Shown here: positions 25,483 to 33,283 of the stretch, piece by piece
Layout: each line of letters starts with the position of its first letter
Position numbering within the stretch: position 1 is the stretch's first letter
DNA from: JAXGTO01 sp040774885
GTDB lineage: Bacteria > Actinomycetota > Coriobacteriia > Coriobacteriales > Eggerthellaceae
Direction of reading: 5' to 3'
DNA: 42,671 nt
Assembly: GCA_040774885.1 (NCBI GenBank)
Contig: JAXGTO010000022.1
Coordinates: forward strand, 1-42,671
Program-made: the position numbers and the translations under genes
The notes under the pieces: generated by a model
Told to the model about the DNA's origin: nothing
The model's input: only the letters and a program-made list of their open reading frames with translations
Databases searched by the model: none

Positions 25483-25522
25483 CCTTCTGCGCGCGCTTCC
25501 GAACGCGTGCAGCCATTCGATA

Positions 25523-26149
25523 TCAGCCGATGCCTTCCCCATCGGCTGCTTCGTCTGCGTCCAGTGCGCATGCCACGAACAGCTTGCCGGCCACTGCCGT
25601 GGCCACCACTACCGCCAGGCGCCGCTGGGGCGTAAGCGCAGAATCGTCGGCAATCTGGAGCGAAAACGAGGACTGATCGGAACGGACCAGGGGGATATCG
25701 GCCAGTTCGTCCACATCGGTCTGTCCGCAAAACTGCACGCGCATGCTTTCTTCGAACGCCACGCAGAAAAAGTCATAGGCGCGCTCCACGGGCAAGTCGC
25801 GTATCTGGTCGTTCACCAACTGGGTGATCTGCGCCATTGAAAACACTTGCTTCAAAAGGCAGACGATTATGAGATAGGCCACATGGCTGCGACGATAGCG
25901 CTTATCGGCAGGCTGCGGCACCACGCCCTGCTTCACGTAATTGTTGACCATCGATTGGGTGATTACCTTTTCTCCCTCGGGAATCAACGGCCCTACCGAT
26001 TCCTCGATCACCCCAAGCAGCTGGTCCATATACAGTTCAAGGTTGGGAAGCTCGGCATAGCGGGGCAGGTGCCACTGATCTATCATGCGGGCAAGTTCTT
26101 CCATCGACTGTCCTGGTTTTCGCATGCCCAAAGCGCAACTACGTGTCAT
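25523..26149 (-). CDS. DUF1836 domain-containing protein
   Basis: A 208-residue protein with the DUF1836 pattern: an N-terminal helical segment with LPRYAELPNLELYMDQLLG, the MerR-like VITQSMVNNYVKQGVVPQP, and KRYRRSHVAYLIIVCLLKQ. DUF1836 proteins carry a MerR-like winged helix and are presumed transcriptional regulators. The C-terminal 60 residues are Ala-rich and hydrophobic (AVVVATAVAGKLFVACALDAD). ATG 26149 has AAGGAG six bases upstream. It is divergent from degV across 135 bases, an arrangement common for DUF1836 genes, which suggests it may regulate degV and/or itself. Confidence 0.85.
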   Translation of the reverse strand: MTRSCALGMRKPGQSMEELARMIDQWHLPRYAELPNLELYMDQLLGVIEESVGPLIPEGEKVITQSMVNNYVKQGVVPQPADKRYRRSHVAYLIIVCLLKQVFSMAQITQLVNDQIRDLPVERAYDFFCVAFEESMRVQFCGQTDVDELADIPLVRSDQSSFSLQIADDSALTPQRRLAVVVATAVAGKLFVACALDADEAADGEGIG

Positions 26150-26180
26150 GGTTCTTCTCCTTAAAGATTGTTCGAAAAAC

Positions 26181-26209
26181 AGTCTAACATTGGATTCCCC
26201 GTATCACAA
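26181..26209 (-). promoter_or_regulatory. Promoter of the DUF1836 gene
   Basis: On the minus strand TTGTGA, a 17-base spacer and TAGACT lie 32 bases before the start codon. Confidence 0.45.
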
Positions 26210-26221
26210 TCTCCATATCAC

Positions 26222-26251
26222 TTGACATGGTTTTGATATTTTGATTATCTT
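26222..26251 (+). promoter_or_regulatory. Promoter of degV
   Basis: A perfect TTGACA is followed after 18 bases by TATCTT in a locally AT-rich stretch, 34 bases before the degV start. Confidence 0.55.
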
Positions 26252-26284
26252 GTTTTTGTTACTAGATTCGTCGTCAGGAAGACC

Positions 26285-27145
26285 ATGGACAAGATCGCCC
26301 TCATCACCGATTCATGCACCGATGTCCCCGAAGCGTTTGCTCGGGAGCACGACATCTACACCGCTCCCCTCACCATCAATTTCTCGGATGGCGTTTTCCA
26401 TGACAAAGTCGATATCACGCCTGACCAGGTCTATGCGCGCATGGCCGACGAGATTCCCAAGACCTCGCTGCCGACGCCTGCCTGCGTAGCTGCGCTGTTC
26501 GAGCAAGCGCTCACCGACGGATGCACGCAGGCTGTCATCGTGACCATCTCTTCAGGATTGTCGGGCACATTCAATTTGATGCAATCGGTAGCCGCTTCGT
26601 TTGCCGGCCGTATGGAATGCGCTTGCATCGACACCAAGAGCATCGGGTTGGGTGCAGGTCTTTCGGTGATGCGGGCAGCCGAACTCATTGCCCAAGGGCT
26701 CCCCTTCAAAAAAGTAGTCAAGCGCACGCAATGGGCCGTTGAGCATACGCACGTGTTCTTCTGCGTGGATACGCTCGAATACCTCTATGCCGGCGGCAGA
26801 ATCGGCAAGGCAACCTATTCCCTGGGTTCAGTGCTCAATGTGCGCCCCATCATCACGTGCGACGAGCACGGCGTCTATGTGCCCATAGCCAAAGCACGGG
26901 GCCGTAAGGCATCGCTGCGCAAAACCATGGATGCCGCCGTGAAGTCGCTGGGCAAAGCCCGTCATTACCGCATGGGAGTGGTAAACGGCGATGCCGCAGC
27001 CGAAGCCGCTGAGCTTTTGCAGCAGGCACGCGAAAGCGTTCTTCCCGACGCACGCGAATATCTAGAAGGGCAGATATCTCCTGCATTGGTGGTTCACACG
27101 GGCCCTGGCCTCATCGGCGTGGGCGTTCAGCAGCTCGACGACTGA
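26285..27145 (+). CDS. DegV family fatty-acid-binding protein
   Basis: A 286-residue DegV/FakB-type protein that binds a fatty acid for phosphorylation by FakA. The hallmarks are the N-terminal IALITDSCTDVPEAFA, the YTAPLTINFSDG strand, TSLPTPACVAALFEQAL, ISSGLSGTFNLMQSVA (lipid-carboxylate site) and DTLEYLYAGGRIGKA. FakB delivers exogenous fatty acids to phospholipid synthesis; no fakA is in this window, so the role here is by family. ATG 26285 follows AGGAAG. It is divergent from the DUF1836 gene and precedes the AGCS symporter by 128 bases with separate promoter features. Confidence 0.92.
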   Translation: MDKIALITDSCTDVPEAFAREHDIYTAPLTINFSDGVFHDKVDITPDQVYARMADEIPKTSLPTPACVAALFEQALTDGCTQAVIVTISSGLSGTFNLMQSVAASFAGRMECACIDTKSIGLGAGLSVMRAAELIAQGLPFKKVVKRTQWAVEHTHVFFCVDTLEYLYAGGRIGKATYSLGSVLNVRPIITCDEHGVYVPIAKARGRKASLRKTMDAAVKSLGKARHYRMGVVNGDAAAEAAELLQQARESVLPDAREYLEGQISPALVVHTGPGLIGVGVQQLDD

Positions 27146-27198
27146 TGAGCTTGAACTTCCGACGCCCGAACAGGGAAACCTCCCGGCAACATACTGTT

Positions 27199-27220
27199 TC
27201 ACTTTTGCGCGCTAAAGTGA
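27199..27220 (+). promoter_or_regulatory. Perfect inverted repeat, possible operator of the AGCS gene
   Basis: TCACTTT, eight bases, AAAGTGA: a perfect seven-base inverted repeat. It overlaps a weak promoter-like pair (TTCACT at 27198-27203, TACCTT at 27221-27226), placing it in the spacer where a repressor would act. The regulator is unknown. Confidence 0.35.
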
Positions 27221-27273
27221 TACCTTGTTGAAAGTCTTACGCAGTTCATCCACGATCAACAGGGGACCATACC

Positions 27274-28770
27274 GTGGAATCCATCTTCTCGGCTTTCAAT
27301 GATTTCATAACCGCTTTCGACGACCTCTTGTGGGGCTTGCCGCTCATCTGCTTGATTTTGTTCGGAGGCATTCTTCTTACCGTGCGTCTGCGCGGCGTTC
27401 AGTTCCGCCAACTGGGACGCGCCCTGCGCTACATGCTCAAAAACGAGAAGGATGGCAGCGGAGAGGTTACCAGTTTCGCCGCTTTGTGCACGGCGCTTTC
27501 GGCAACCATCGGCACCGGCAACATCGTGGGCGTGGCCACCGCCGTGGTGGCAGGCGGCCCGGGCGCGCTGTTCTGGATGTGGGTGGCGGCTCTGTTCGGC
27601 ATGGCCACCAAATATTCCGAGGGTCTTCTGGCGGTGAAATACCGCAACATGGATGCCAAGACGGGCCATGTTCTGGGCGGCCCCTTCTACTACATCGAGC
27701 GCGGCATGGGTCCCAAGTGGCGCTGGATGGCCAAGTTGTTCGCCTTCTTCGGCATGTGCGTGGGCTTGTTCGGAATCGGAACGTTCACCCAGGTGAACAG
27801 CATCTCCACCGCCATCACCAATTTCTTCGACCCCTCCAAGACCGCTACGGTGAGCATCTTGGGCATGGATTATTCCTGGGCTACAGTCATCGGCGGGCTG
27901 ATCGTAGCCGTGCTGGTGGGTCTGGTGGTCATCGGCGGCCTCAAGCGCATCGCCAGTGTCAGCGAGCGTGTGATTCCCGCCATGGTGGTAATCTACGTGG
28001 CCCTCGCTTTGGTGCTGGTGCTCTGCAACCTCGATAAAGTCCCTGCGGCATTTGCCGAGATCTTCGCTTCGGCCTTTGGCTTGCGCGCGGTGGCCGGCGG
28101 GGCTTTGGGTGCCATCATCGTGGCCATGCAAAAAGGTATTGCCCGCGGCATCTTTTCCAACGAAGCCGGCTTGGGGTCCGCCCCCATCGCCGCAGCCGCG
28201 GCCCAGACCAAAGAACCCGTCCGCCAGGGCTTGGTATCGATGACCGGCACGTTCTTGGACACCATCGTGGTGTGCACGATGACCGGCTTGGCGCTCGTCA
28301 TGACCGGCGCCTACCAGATCGATGGTCTGCAAGGAGCAGGCATCACCACGACCGCTTTCCAGATGGGCCTGTGGTTCATCCCCGGCGATGTGGTGGCCTT
28401 CCTGCTGATGCTGTGCCTGGTCTTGTTTGGATTCACCACCATCTTGGGCTGGGACTACTACGGCGAACGCTGCCTGGAGTACTTCAGCAATGGCAGCAAG
28501 AAGGCCGTGAAGGCATATCGCTGGCTCTACATCTTTGCCGTGTTCATCGGCCCCTACATGACCGTGGCGGCCGTCTGGACCATCGCCGACATCTTCAACG
28601 GACTCATGGCCATCCCCAACATGGTGGCGTTGATCGCGCTCTCGGGCGTGGTAGCTGCCGAAACGCGCGACTATTTCCGTCGTTTGAAGGATGCGGGCAT
28701 TGAAGAGGCCATGGAGCCGCGCGAAGAGGATATGAGCTCCTGGAAGATTCCGCCGATCAGCCCCCGGTAG
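27274..28770 (+). CDS. Sodium:alanine symporter family (AGCS) amino-acid transporter
   Basis: A 498-residue integral membrane protein with about eleven helices that imports alanine, glycine or a related amino acid with Na+ (or H+). The AGCS signature GTGNIVGVATAVVAGGPG is followed by ALFWMWVAALFGMATKYSEG, and NEAGLGSAPIAAAAA is the second conserved motif. The start is GTG at 27274 with AGGGG nine bases upstream; the N-terminus then begins before the first helix as expected for the family. It stands alone with a possible operator upstream and a bidirectional terminator downstream. Confidence 0.93.
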   Translation: MESIFSAFNDFITAFDDLLWGLPLICLILFGGILLTVRLRGVQFRQLGRALRYMLKNEKDGSGEVTSFAALCTALSATIGTGNIVGVATAVVAGGPGALFWMWVAALFGMATKYSEGLLAVKYRNMDAKTGHVLGGPFYYIERGMGPKWRWMAKLFAFFGMCVGLFGIGTFTQVNSISTAITNFFDPSKTATVSILGMDYSWATVIGGLIVAVLVGLVVIGGLKRIASVSERVIPAMVVIYVALALVLVLCNLDKVPAAFAEIFASAFGLRAVAGGALGAIIVAMQKGIARGIFSNEAGLGSAPIAAAAAQTKEPVRQGLVSMTGTFLDTIVVCTMTGLALVMTGAYQIDGLQGAGITTTAFQMGLWFIPGDVVAFLLMLCLVLFGFTTILGWDYYGERCLEYFSNGSKKAVKAYRWLYIFAVFIGPYMTVAAVWTIADIFNGLMAIPNMVALIALSGVVAAETRDYFRRLKDAGIEEAMEPREEDMSSWKIPPISPR

Positions 28771-28824
28771 TTCGGCGGCTGCGGCGTACGGCGCCAAAAT
28801 GCGCCTGCGCATCAAGGTCGAATG

Positions 28825-28869
28825 AATCAGCGACCGTCCCGCACCTGCGAGACGGTCGCTGATTTTACC
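28825..28869. terminator. Bidirectional terminator between convergent genes
   Basis: TCAGCGACCGTC pairs perfectly with GACGGTCGCTGA over twelve bases, flanked by TTTT on the plus strand and an A/T-rich flank on the minus side. It serves the AGCS gene and likely limits read-through from the kinase-like gene ending at 28882. Confidence 0.85.
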
Positions 28870-28881
28870 TGGACAAAAAGA

Positions 28882-29409
28882 CTAGATGAGCTCTTCGAGC
28901 CCCAAAGCTTCAACCAAACGACTGGCTGCTTCGCTCACCGTGGTGCCATCGATATCGATCGTGATTTCCGCATACTTCTTGTAAAGGGGCTCACGTTCTT
29001 CGTACAGATCGGCCAAGCTCATGCCCATGCCGTTTTTCATGACAACGCCGCGCTCGGGTTTGACTTCGCCCAAACGCTTCTGCAATTCGCCAAGCGAAAC
29101 CTCGAGGTACACCACGGTACCGATTTCGGAAAGATGGGCCATGGCGGCTTCGGAATAAACAGCCGAACCGCCGGTAGCGATGACGGTGCGCTGCGCTTTG
29201 AGGTTGCAAAGCACCTCGTTTTCCACCTGGATGAAACCTTCCGGACCGCATGCATCGATGATCTTCTGCAGCGTTTTGCTGGATTGACGCTGAATGAGCA
29301 GGTCGGCATCGGTGAAGTCGTATCCGACCATCTTTGCCAAAACGATGCCCAGTGTCGACTTGCCTGCTCCCGGCATGCCTATGAGGACGATATTCTCTTT
29401 CTGATCCAC
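28882..29409 (-). CDS. Shikimate kinase-like protein with altered substrate residues
   Basis: A 175-residue P-loop kinase of the AroK fold. Walker A is GMPGAGKST (11-19) and the acidic pair FTDADLLIQ (Asp34, Asp36) matches the shikimate-kinase DxD. However, the conserved FR motif whose arginine binds the shikimate carboxylate reads GFIQVE here (Ile60), and GGGAV reads GGSAV (Ser82). The lid arginine (ERGVV) and the REPLY arginine (Arg139) remain. It is therefore either a divergent shikimate kinase or a paralogue for another small alcohol substrate. The GTG start at 29409 has AAGGAG six bases upstream and overlaps the EamA stop by 31 bases, so they are co-transcribed. No other aromatic biosynthesis genes are near. 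Confidence 0.75.
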   Translation of the reverse strand: MDQKENIVLIGMPGAGKSTLGIVLAKMVGYDFTDADLLIQRQSSKTLQKIIDACGPEGFIQVENEVLCNLKAQRTVIATGGSAVYSEAAMAHLSEIGTVVYLEVSLGELQKRLGEVKPERGVVMKNGMGMSLADLYEEREPLYKKYAEITIDIDGTTVSEAASRLVEALGLEELI

Positions 29410-30299
29410 GGTGGCTCCTTACTCGACAATGTCTCGTTTGCCACTATAGCAATGAAAATGAGGATGAACCCCGCAACAAGGCGCAAAGTCAGCGTTTCAC
29501 CGTAGAAGGCGACCGAAAATGCCACCCCGAACACCGACTCCAAACTGAGCAGCAAGGACGCTTGGGCGGGCGGAACGCGCGTTTGGCCAACGTTCTGGAG
29601 CAAGCAGCAGAGCAGCGACGACGCAAGGACCAAGTAGGCCATCTGAGCGATCACGCTGGGATCGAGCACCGCCTGCAAAGACGGCTGCGCCTCAAGCGGC
29701 AGCCCGATGGCCAACCCCATGACGCCCATGACGGCGAACTGCAGAAATGTGAGAGTGAAGATGTCGCTGCCGCGAGCGACATGGCCCAGATAAGCCATCT
29801 GCACGGCGAAAAACACAGCGGACACGAGCGTCATGGAGTCGCCGAAGCCTATGGCGAACGTACCGTCGATCGATACCAGCCCCACGCCGGCTAGAGCCAG
29901 GCACGCTGCAGCCACATTGATGAAACGAGGGCGCTTGCCGGCGATGGCCCAGAACACGAAGGGCACCATGACGCAGTAGGTGGCGGTAAGGAATGCATTC
30001 TTCCCCGGCGTGGTCTCGGTGAGGCCGATGGTCTGCACCCAGAATCCCATGAAGTAGAACACGCCCAGCACCAAGCCGTTGATCAGATGGCGCCTGTCGA
30101 GATTGCGGCGGATGCGTTTGAAGAAAAACGGGAGCATGATCAGAGCGGCAAGACCGAAACGCACACCGATGAGGGTAGCAGGCGAAAAGACGTCCACCGC
30201 TCCCTTCATGACTACGAAGCTCGACCCCCAGATGACGGGCGCCCCGATGAGCATCAGTTTGAAAACCCAATCGGGCAATCCATCAAGACGATGGGTCAT
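29379..30299 (-). CDS. EamA/DMT family transporter
   Basis: A 306-residue protein with ten predicted helices in two EamA repeats. The first begins LMLIGAPVIWGSSFVVMKG, typical of the family; the second contains PPAQASLLLSLESVFGVAFS, the conserved P-A-x-A-x-L-x-x-x-E-P/S-V motif. Members export amino acids, nucleotides or metabolites; substrate is unknown here. ATG 30299 lies three bases after the DUF2207 stop, with GGAGGT inside the glycine-rich end of that gene acting as ribosome site. Its end overlaps the shikimate-kinase-like gene, so the transport and kinase functions may be linked. Confidence 0.88.
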   Translation of the reverse strand: MTHRLDGLPDWVFKLMLIGAPVIWGSSFVVMKGAVDVFSPATLIGVRFGLAALIMLPFFFKRIRRNLDRRHLINGLVLGVFYFMGFWVQTIGLTETTPGKNAFLTATYCVMVPFVFWAIAGKRPRFINVAAACLALAGVGLVSIDGTFAIGFGDSMTLVSAVFFAVQMAYLGHVARGSDIFTLTFLQFAVMGVMGLAIGLPLEAQPSLQAVLDPSVIAQMAYLVLASSLLCCLLQNVGQTRVPPAQASLLLSLESVFGVAFSVAFYGETLTLRLVAGFILIFIAIVANETLSSKEPPWIRKRISSS

Positions 30300-30301
30300 G
30301 G

Positions 30302-32326
30302 CTAGCGCGCACCTCCGCCGCCGCCGAAGCCGCCTCCCCCGCCGCCGCTGAAACCGCCGCCGAAGCCGCCGCCGCTGCTGAAGCCGCCCGAAGCAGCCGA
30401 TGCGGCCGCTTCTGCCACCGAAGCGGTTTCGCCCACGGCAGAAGAAAATGCGTCGGTGAACGAGACGCCGACCGCCTGGGCACCCCAGCCGTTGGAATAC
30501 CAAACCCACCACGGCACGTAATTGGGGGCGGCGGCGTTTACGGCATCTTGGTCGAAGACCTCCGGCACCGTATCGCGCAATTCATCCATCACCTTGTCGG
30601 CCACGCCGAACAAGTAGGCGTACACCATGAATTCGCCCCACACTTTGACGTCGGTGGGCGGACGTTCATCAAGCGAGCTGAAATCCTTCAGCCAATCGCG
30701 AAGGGCCGTGCAGCGTGCCTGATCATCGGCACCGGCCTGCGTGCGGCGCGGCATGAAGTTGGAAAGGATGAAGATGGCAACAGCCGCAGGCAGCATGGTG
30801 ATGGCAGGGATGAAGTCGCTTAAGAGCACGCACAGCACGATAGCAACAATGCCGTAAACGATGGCCACTGCCGCCGTGGTCATCTGCAGGCGCGCGCCCT
30901 TTGCCTCGAAATAATCGGCGGCATTGACCTGCGCCTCAAGCTGCCCCTGCCAGTTATCCAACGCGCTCTTGAATTCACCGGGGTGGTCTTCGCCGTAAGC
31001 GCGGATGCTGCCCAGCCAGAACGAATCGGCTCCATCTCCCACCTTGTCGAACAATATCTCCAAAGCGGCCCGATCAAGCGGATCGGATGGTTCAGGGGCG
31101 GTTTTGCTGCGTACCAGATAATAGTCGTCAACGGTTTTGACGGACCCGAATCGGCCTTCTACCTGGTAGGATCCCTTTTCGATACCGACCTGACCCACGT
31201 GAGCCAAATGCATGATGGTGGCCGTGAAGTCATCTTGGCTGGTGCGATTCCATCGCCATAGGCGACCGATGACCGCAGGGTGCGTGCCCTTATGGGGAAC
31301 ATCGCGCCAATACTGGTCGGTGAAAGCGGGCTTGTGTTCCTTGCCATGGCGCAGGAACATGACCAAAGTCCAAGCCAGAAGCGCCAACGACACCAGGCCC
31401 AGACCCAAGACGAGCGCAATCGAGTACATGCGCTGGATGTTGGCTTGATCGGCCCAGGTTTTTTCGTCCTTTATGACGGTATCCAAATGGGTTTCGGAAC
31501 CATGGAGCTTGAGAGCGTCGGTGCTTATGTTGGTAAGCCATGTGACGGGAAACACGATATGGGCTTCGGCATATTGCCCCGCAGTGACCTTGTCAACGGT
31601 ATAGGTGATGACGGAACCGGTTTCGTCGAATGACACTTCGCCCGAAAGCGGCCCATGGCCCCAGGCCCGCACGGTGTCACCCGTGACGATGGTGGCCCCA
31701 TCGGGCGCAGGGAGGCTTATAGTGCAGGTGACGTTTTGGGAATCGGCCTCCCATTGAGTGCCGATGTATTGCCAATACAGGTCAGCGCAATCCTTATAAG
31801 CCTGCACGCCGTTTTCGATGGTGTAGTCGATATTGAACACAATGCTCTCATCGCTGGCGCTGAAAAACGCATACACGGTGTTTTTGGGGGAATCGACGGA
31901 ATACGAATCGAATCCAGGACCCCCCGAATCGCGCCACTTCAAATCGAAAGCGGTTGAAGAAAGATCGCTCATGGTGACGGTATCGGACGAATCGCTGGGA
32001 ATCTTGGCCATCGAAACGCTGTTTACCTGGAGCTTCGCATTGTCAGGCAATCCGGAAAACGTCCACCAGACCGCCGAATAGCTGCCATGGAAATCGAAGA
32101 CGCGCTGTTCGCTCACGTGAAGGGACCCATCGCTTTGAGCCTCGGCATTGATGGTGACCTGGGGCATGTCATAGCTTTTGGCGGAAGCCGAAAGCGGTCG
32201 GGCTGCCTGCAGGACGAACACGGCAGCGGCCATGACGATGAAGATCGCGGCCCAAACCAGAGCACGGGAAACCGTCGGATGCCGATAATTCGACGACCAT
32301 TGCGCCAGCCCTGTGTTTTGCACCAT
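30302..32326 (-). CDS. DUF2207 membrane protein with glycine-rich C-terminus
   Basis: A 674-residue DUF2207 protein. An N-terminal helix (about 22-45) precedes an extracytoplasmic beta-rich domain with INAEAQSDGSLHVSEQRVF and SAVWWTFSGLP. A helix near 300, followed by a cytoplasmic region, and a helical hairpin near 480-525 come next. The C-terminus is SSGGGFGGGFSGGGGGGF, the Gly/Phe-rich tail typical of this family. DUF2207 genes usually accompany lemA, as here, and the pair is presumed to act in envelope biology; biochemical function is unknown. ATG 32326 follows AAGGAGG. That ribosome site overlaps the -35 element of the opposite-strand tRNA-Ser promoter. Confidence 0.9.
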   Translation of the reverse strand: MVQNTGLAQWSSNYRHPTVSRALVWAAIFIVMAAAVFVLQAARPLSASAKSYDMPQVTINAEAQSDGSLHVSEQRVFDFHGSYSAVWWTFSGLPDNAKLQVNSVSMAKIPSDSSDTVTMSDLSSTAFDLKWRDSGGPGFDSYSVDSPKNTVYAFFSASDESIVFNIDYTIENGVQAYKDCADLYWQYIGTQWEADSQNVTCTISLPAPDGATIVTGDTVRAWGHGPLSGEVSFDETGSVITYTVDKVTAGQYAEAHIVFPVTWLTNISTDALKLHGSETHLDTVIKDEKTWADQANIQRMYSIALVLGLGLVSLALLAWTLVMFLRHGKEHKPAFTDQYWRDVPHKGTHPAVIGRLWRWNRTSQDDFTATIMHLAHVGQVGIEKGSYQVEGRFGSVKTVDDYYLVRSKTAPEPSDPLDRAALEILFDKVGDGADSFWLGSIRAYGEDHPGEFKSALDNWQGQLEAQVNAADYFEAKGARLQMTTAAVAIVYGIVAIVLCVLLSDFIPAITMLPAAVAIFILSNFMPRRTQAGADDQARCTALRDWLKDFSSLDERPPTDVKVWGEFMVYAYLFGVADKVMDELRDTVPEVFDQDAVNAAAPNYVPWWVWYSNGWGAQAVGVSFTDAFSSAVGETASVAEAAASAASGGFSSGGGFGGGFSGGGGGGFGGGGGAR

Positions 32327-32334
32327 GTCCCTCC

Positions 32335-32363
32335 TTGCAAGAAGTCGGCGGTCACGCTATTAT
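32335..32363 (+). promoter_or_regulatory. Promoter of tRNA-Ser(GCT)
   Basis: TTGCAA, a 17-base spacer and TATTAT lie 31 bases before the tRNA. The -35 overlaps the DUF2207 ribosome binding site on the other strand. Confidence 0.65.
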
Positions 32364-32393
32364 TCAGGTTCGCGCCCACGGCGCGACAGGTGC

Positions 32394-32484
32394 GGAGAGC
32401 TGACCGAGAGGCCGAAGGTGCTCGCCTGCTAAGCGAGTATACGCCAAAAGCGTATCTGGGGTTCGAATCCCCAGCTCTCCGCCA
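32394..32484 (+). tRNA. tRNA-Ser (anticodon GCT)
   Basis: The acceptor GGAGAGC (32394-32400) pairs with GCTCTCC (32474-32480), followed by G and encoded CCA. The anticodon stem CTCGC/GCGAG holds loop CTGCTAA, giving GCT (reads AGC/AGU). A long variable arm (TATACGCCAAAAGCGTA) marks a class II serine tRNA. It is on the opposite strand between lemA and the DUF2207 gene. Confidence 0.97.
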
Positions 32485-32542
32485 TTCTTGAACTTCTCCC
32501 AACCCAGAACATCTTCCAACACAATAAATCCTCCAACTCCGT

Positions 32543-32558
32543 GCTGGGGATTCGAACC
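32543..32558 (-). repeat. tRNA T-arm fragment, inverted copy of the tRNA-Ser(GCT) 3' part
   Basis: The 16 bases GGTTCGAATCCCCAGC on the minus strand are identical to 32460-32475 of tRNA-Ser(GCT) on the plus strand. They begin five bases past the lemA stop. The rest of a tRNA is not present. Because TTCGAAT is common to many tRNAs, a remnant of another tRNA is equally possible. Confidence 0.5.
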
Positions 32559-32563
32559 GCCGC

Positions 32564-33154
32564 CTACGCCTGGGGAGGCTGCGGCTTCTGGGCGTTGCCC
32601 TGTCCAAAGTCCACCACTGGCGCCGTTTCCGCCGCGGTCTGCGCATCGAATCCTTCGCGCTTGGTGAACCCGAACATGCCGGCCACCAGCACGGCCGGAA
32701 ACGTCTGGATGGCCGTGTTGAACTTCATCACGGTATCGTTATAGCTCTGCCGCATGTAGCTGATCTTATCCTCGGTTTCGGCAAGCTGGCTTTGCAGCTG
32801 CTGGAAATTCTGGTTCGCCTTCAAATCAGGGTAGGCCTCAGCCACAGCGAACAGGCTCTTCAAAGCACCGGTGAGAATGCCTTCGCTTTCCATCTTCCCT
32901 TCGGGCGTGGTGGCCTTCATGCAAGCCGAACGCGCCTCGGTGACGGCTTCGAGCGTGCCGCTTTCATGCGCGGCGTAGCCCTTGACCGTTTCCACCAGAT
33001 TGGGGATGAGATCCAAGCGCCGTTGCAGTTGCACATCTATCTGAGACCAGGCGTTGTCCACCATGTTGCGCAGCTTTACCAGGTTGTTGTAAAGCGCGAT
33101 GACGATAACGGCCAAAATTACCAGCACGACAACCAGCACGATGACCCAAGTCAT
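32564..33154 (-). CDS. lemA: LemA family protein
   Basis: A 196-residue membrane-anchored helical protein. An N-terminal helix (1-22, TWVIVLVVVLVILAVIVIAL) is followed by the LemA signature YNNLVKLRNMVDNAWSQIDV and QLQRRLDLIPNLVETVKGYA. The body is a long helical bundle, and a Pro/Gln-rich end (GNAQKPQPPQA) closes it. LemA proteins have unknown biochemical function; their pairing with DUF2207 is common. The ATG follows GAGGAG. A TAGAAT -10-like hexamer on the minus strand at 33195-33200 could be its promoter. The downstream DUF2207 gene is separated by a 237-base gap that holds an antisense tRNA-Ser gene. Confidence 0.93.
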   Translation of the reverse strand: MTWVIVLVVVLVILAVIVIALYNNLVKLRNMVDNAWSQIDVQLQRRLDLIPNLVETVKGYAAHESGTLEAVTEARSACMKATTPEGKMESEGILTGALKSLFAVAEAYPDLKANQNFQQLQSQLAETEDKISYMRQSYNDTVMKFNTAIQTFPAVLVAGMFGFTKREGFDAQTAAETAPVVDFGQGNAQKPQPPQA

Positions 33155-33283
33155 AAAGGCTCCTCACGATTGCATTGCGAATCATTCTTCGGCCATTCTA
33201 CCATCCGCCCCCGTTCGCCATGCAAAGAGGACCGCGCCGTTGCCGACACGTCGAAGATATCCAGCCCGCCGAAGAATCGGCCG

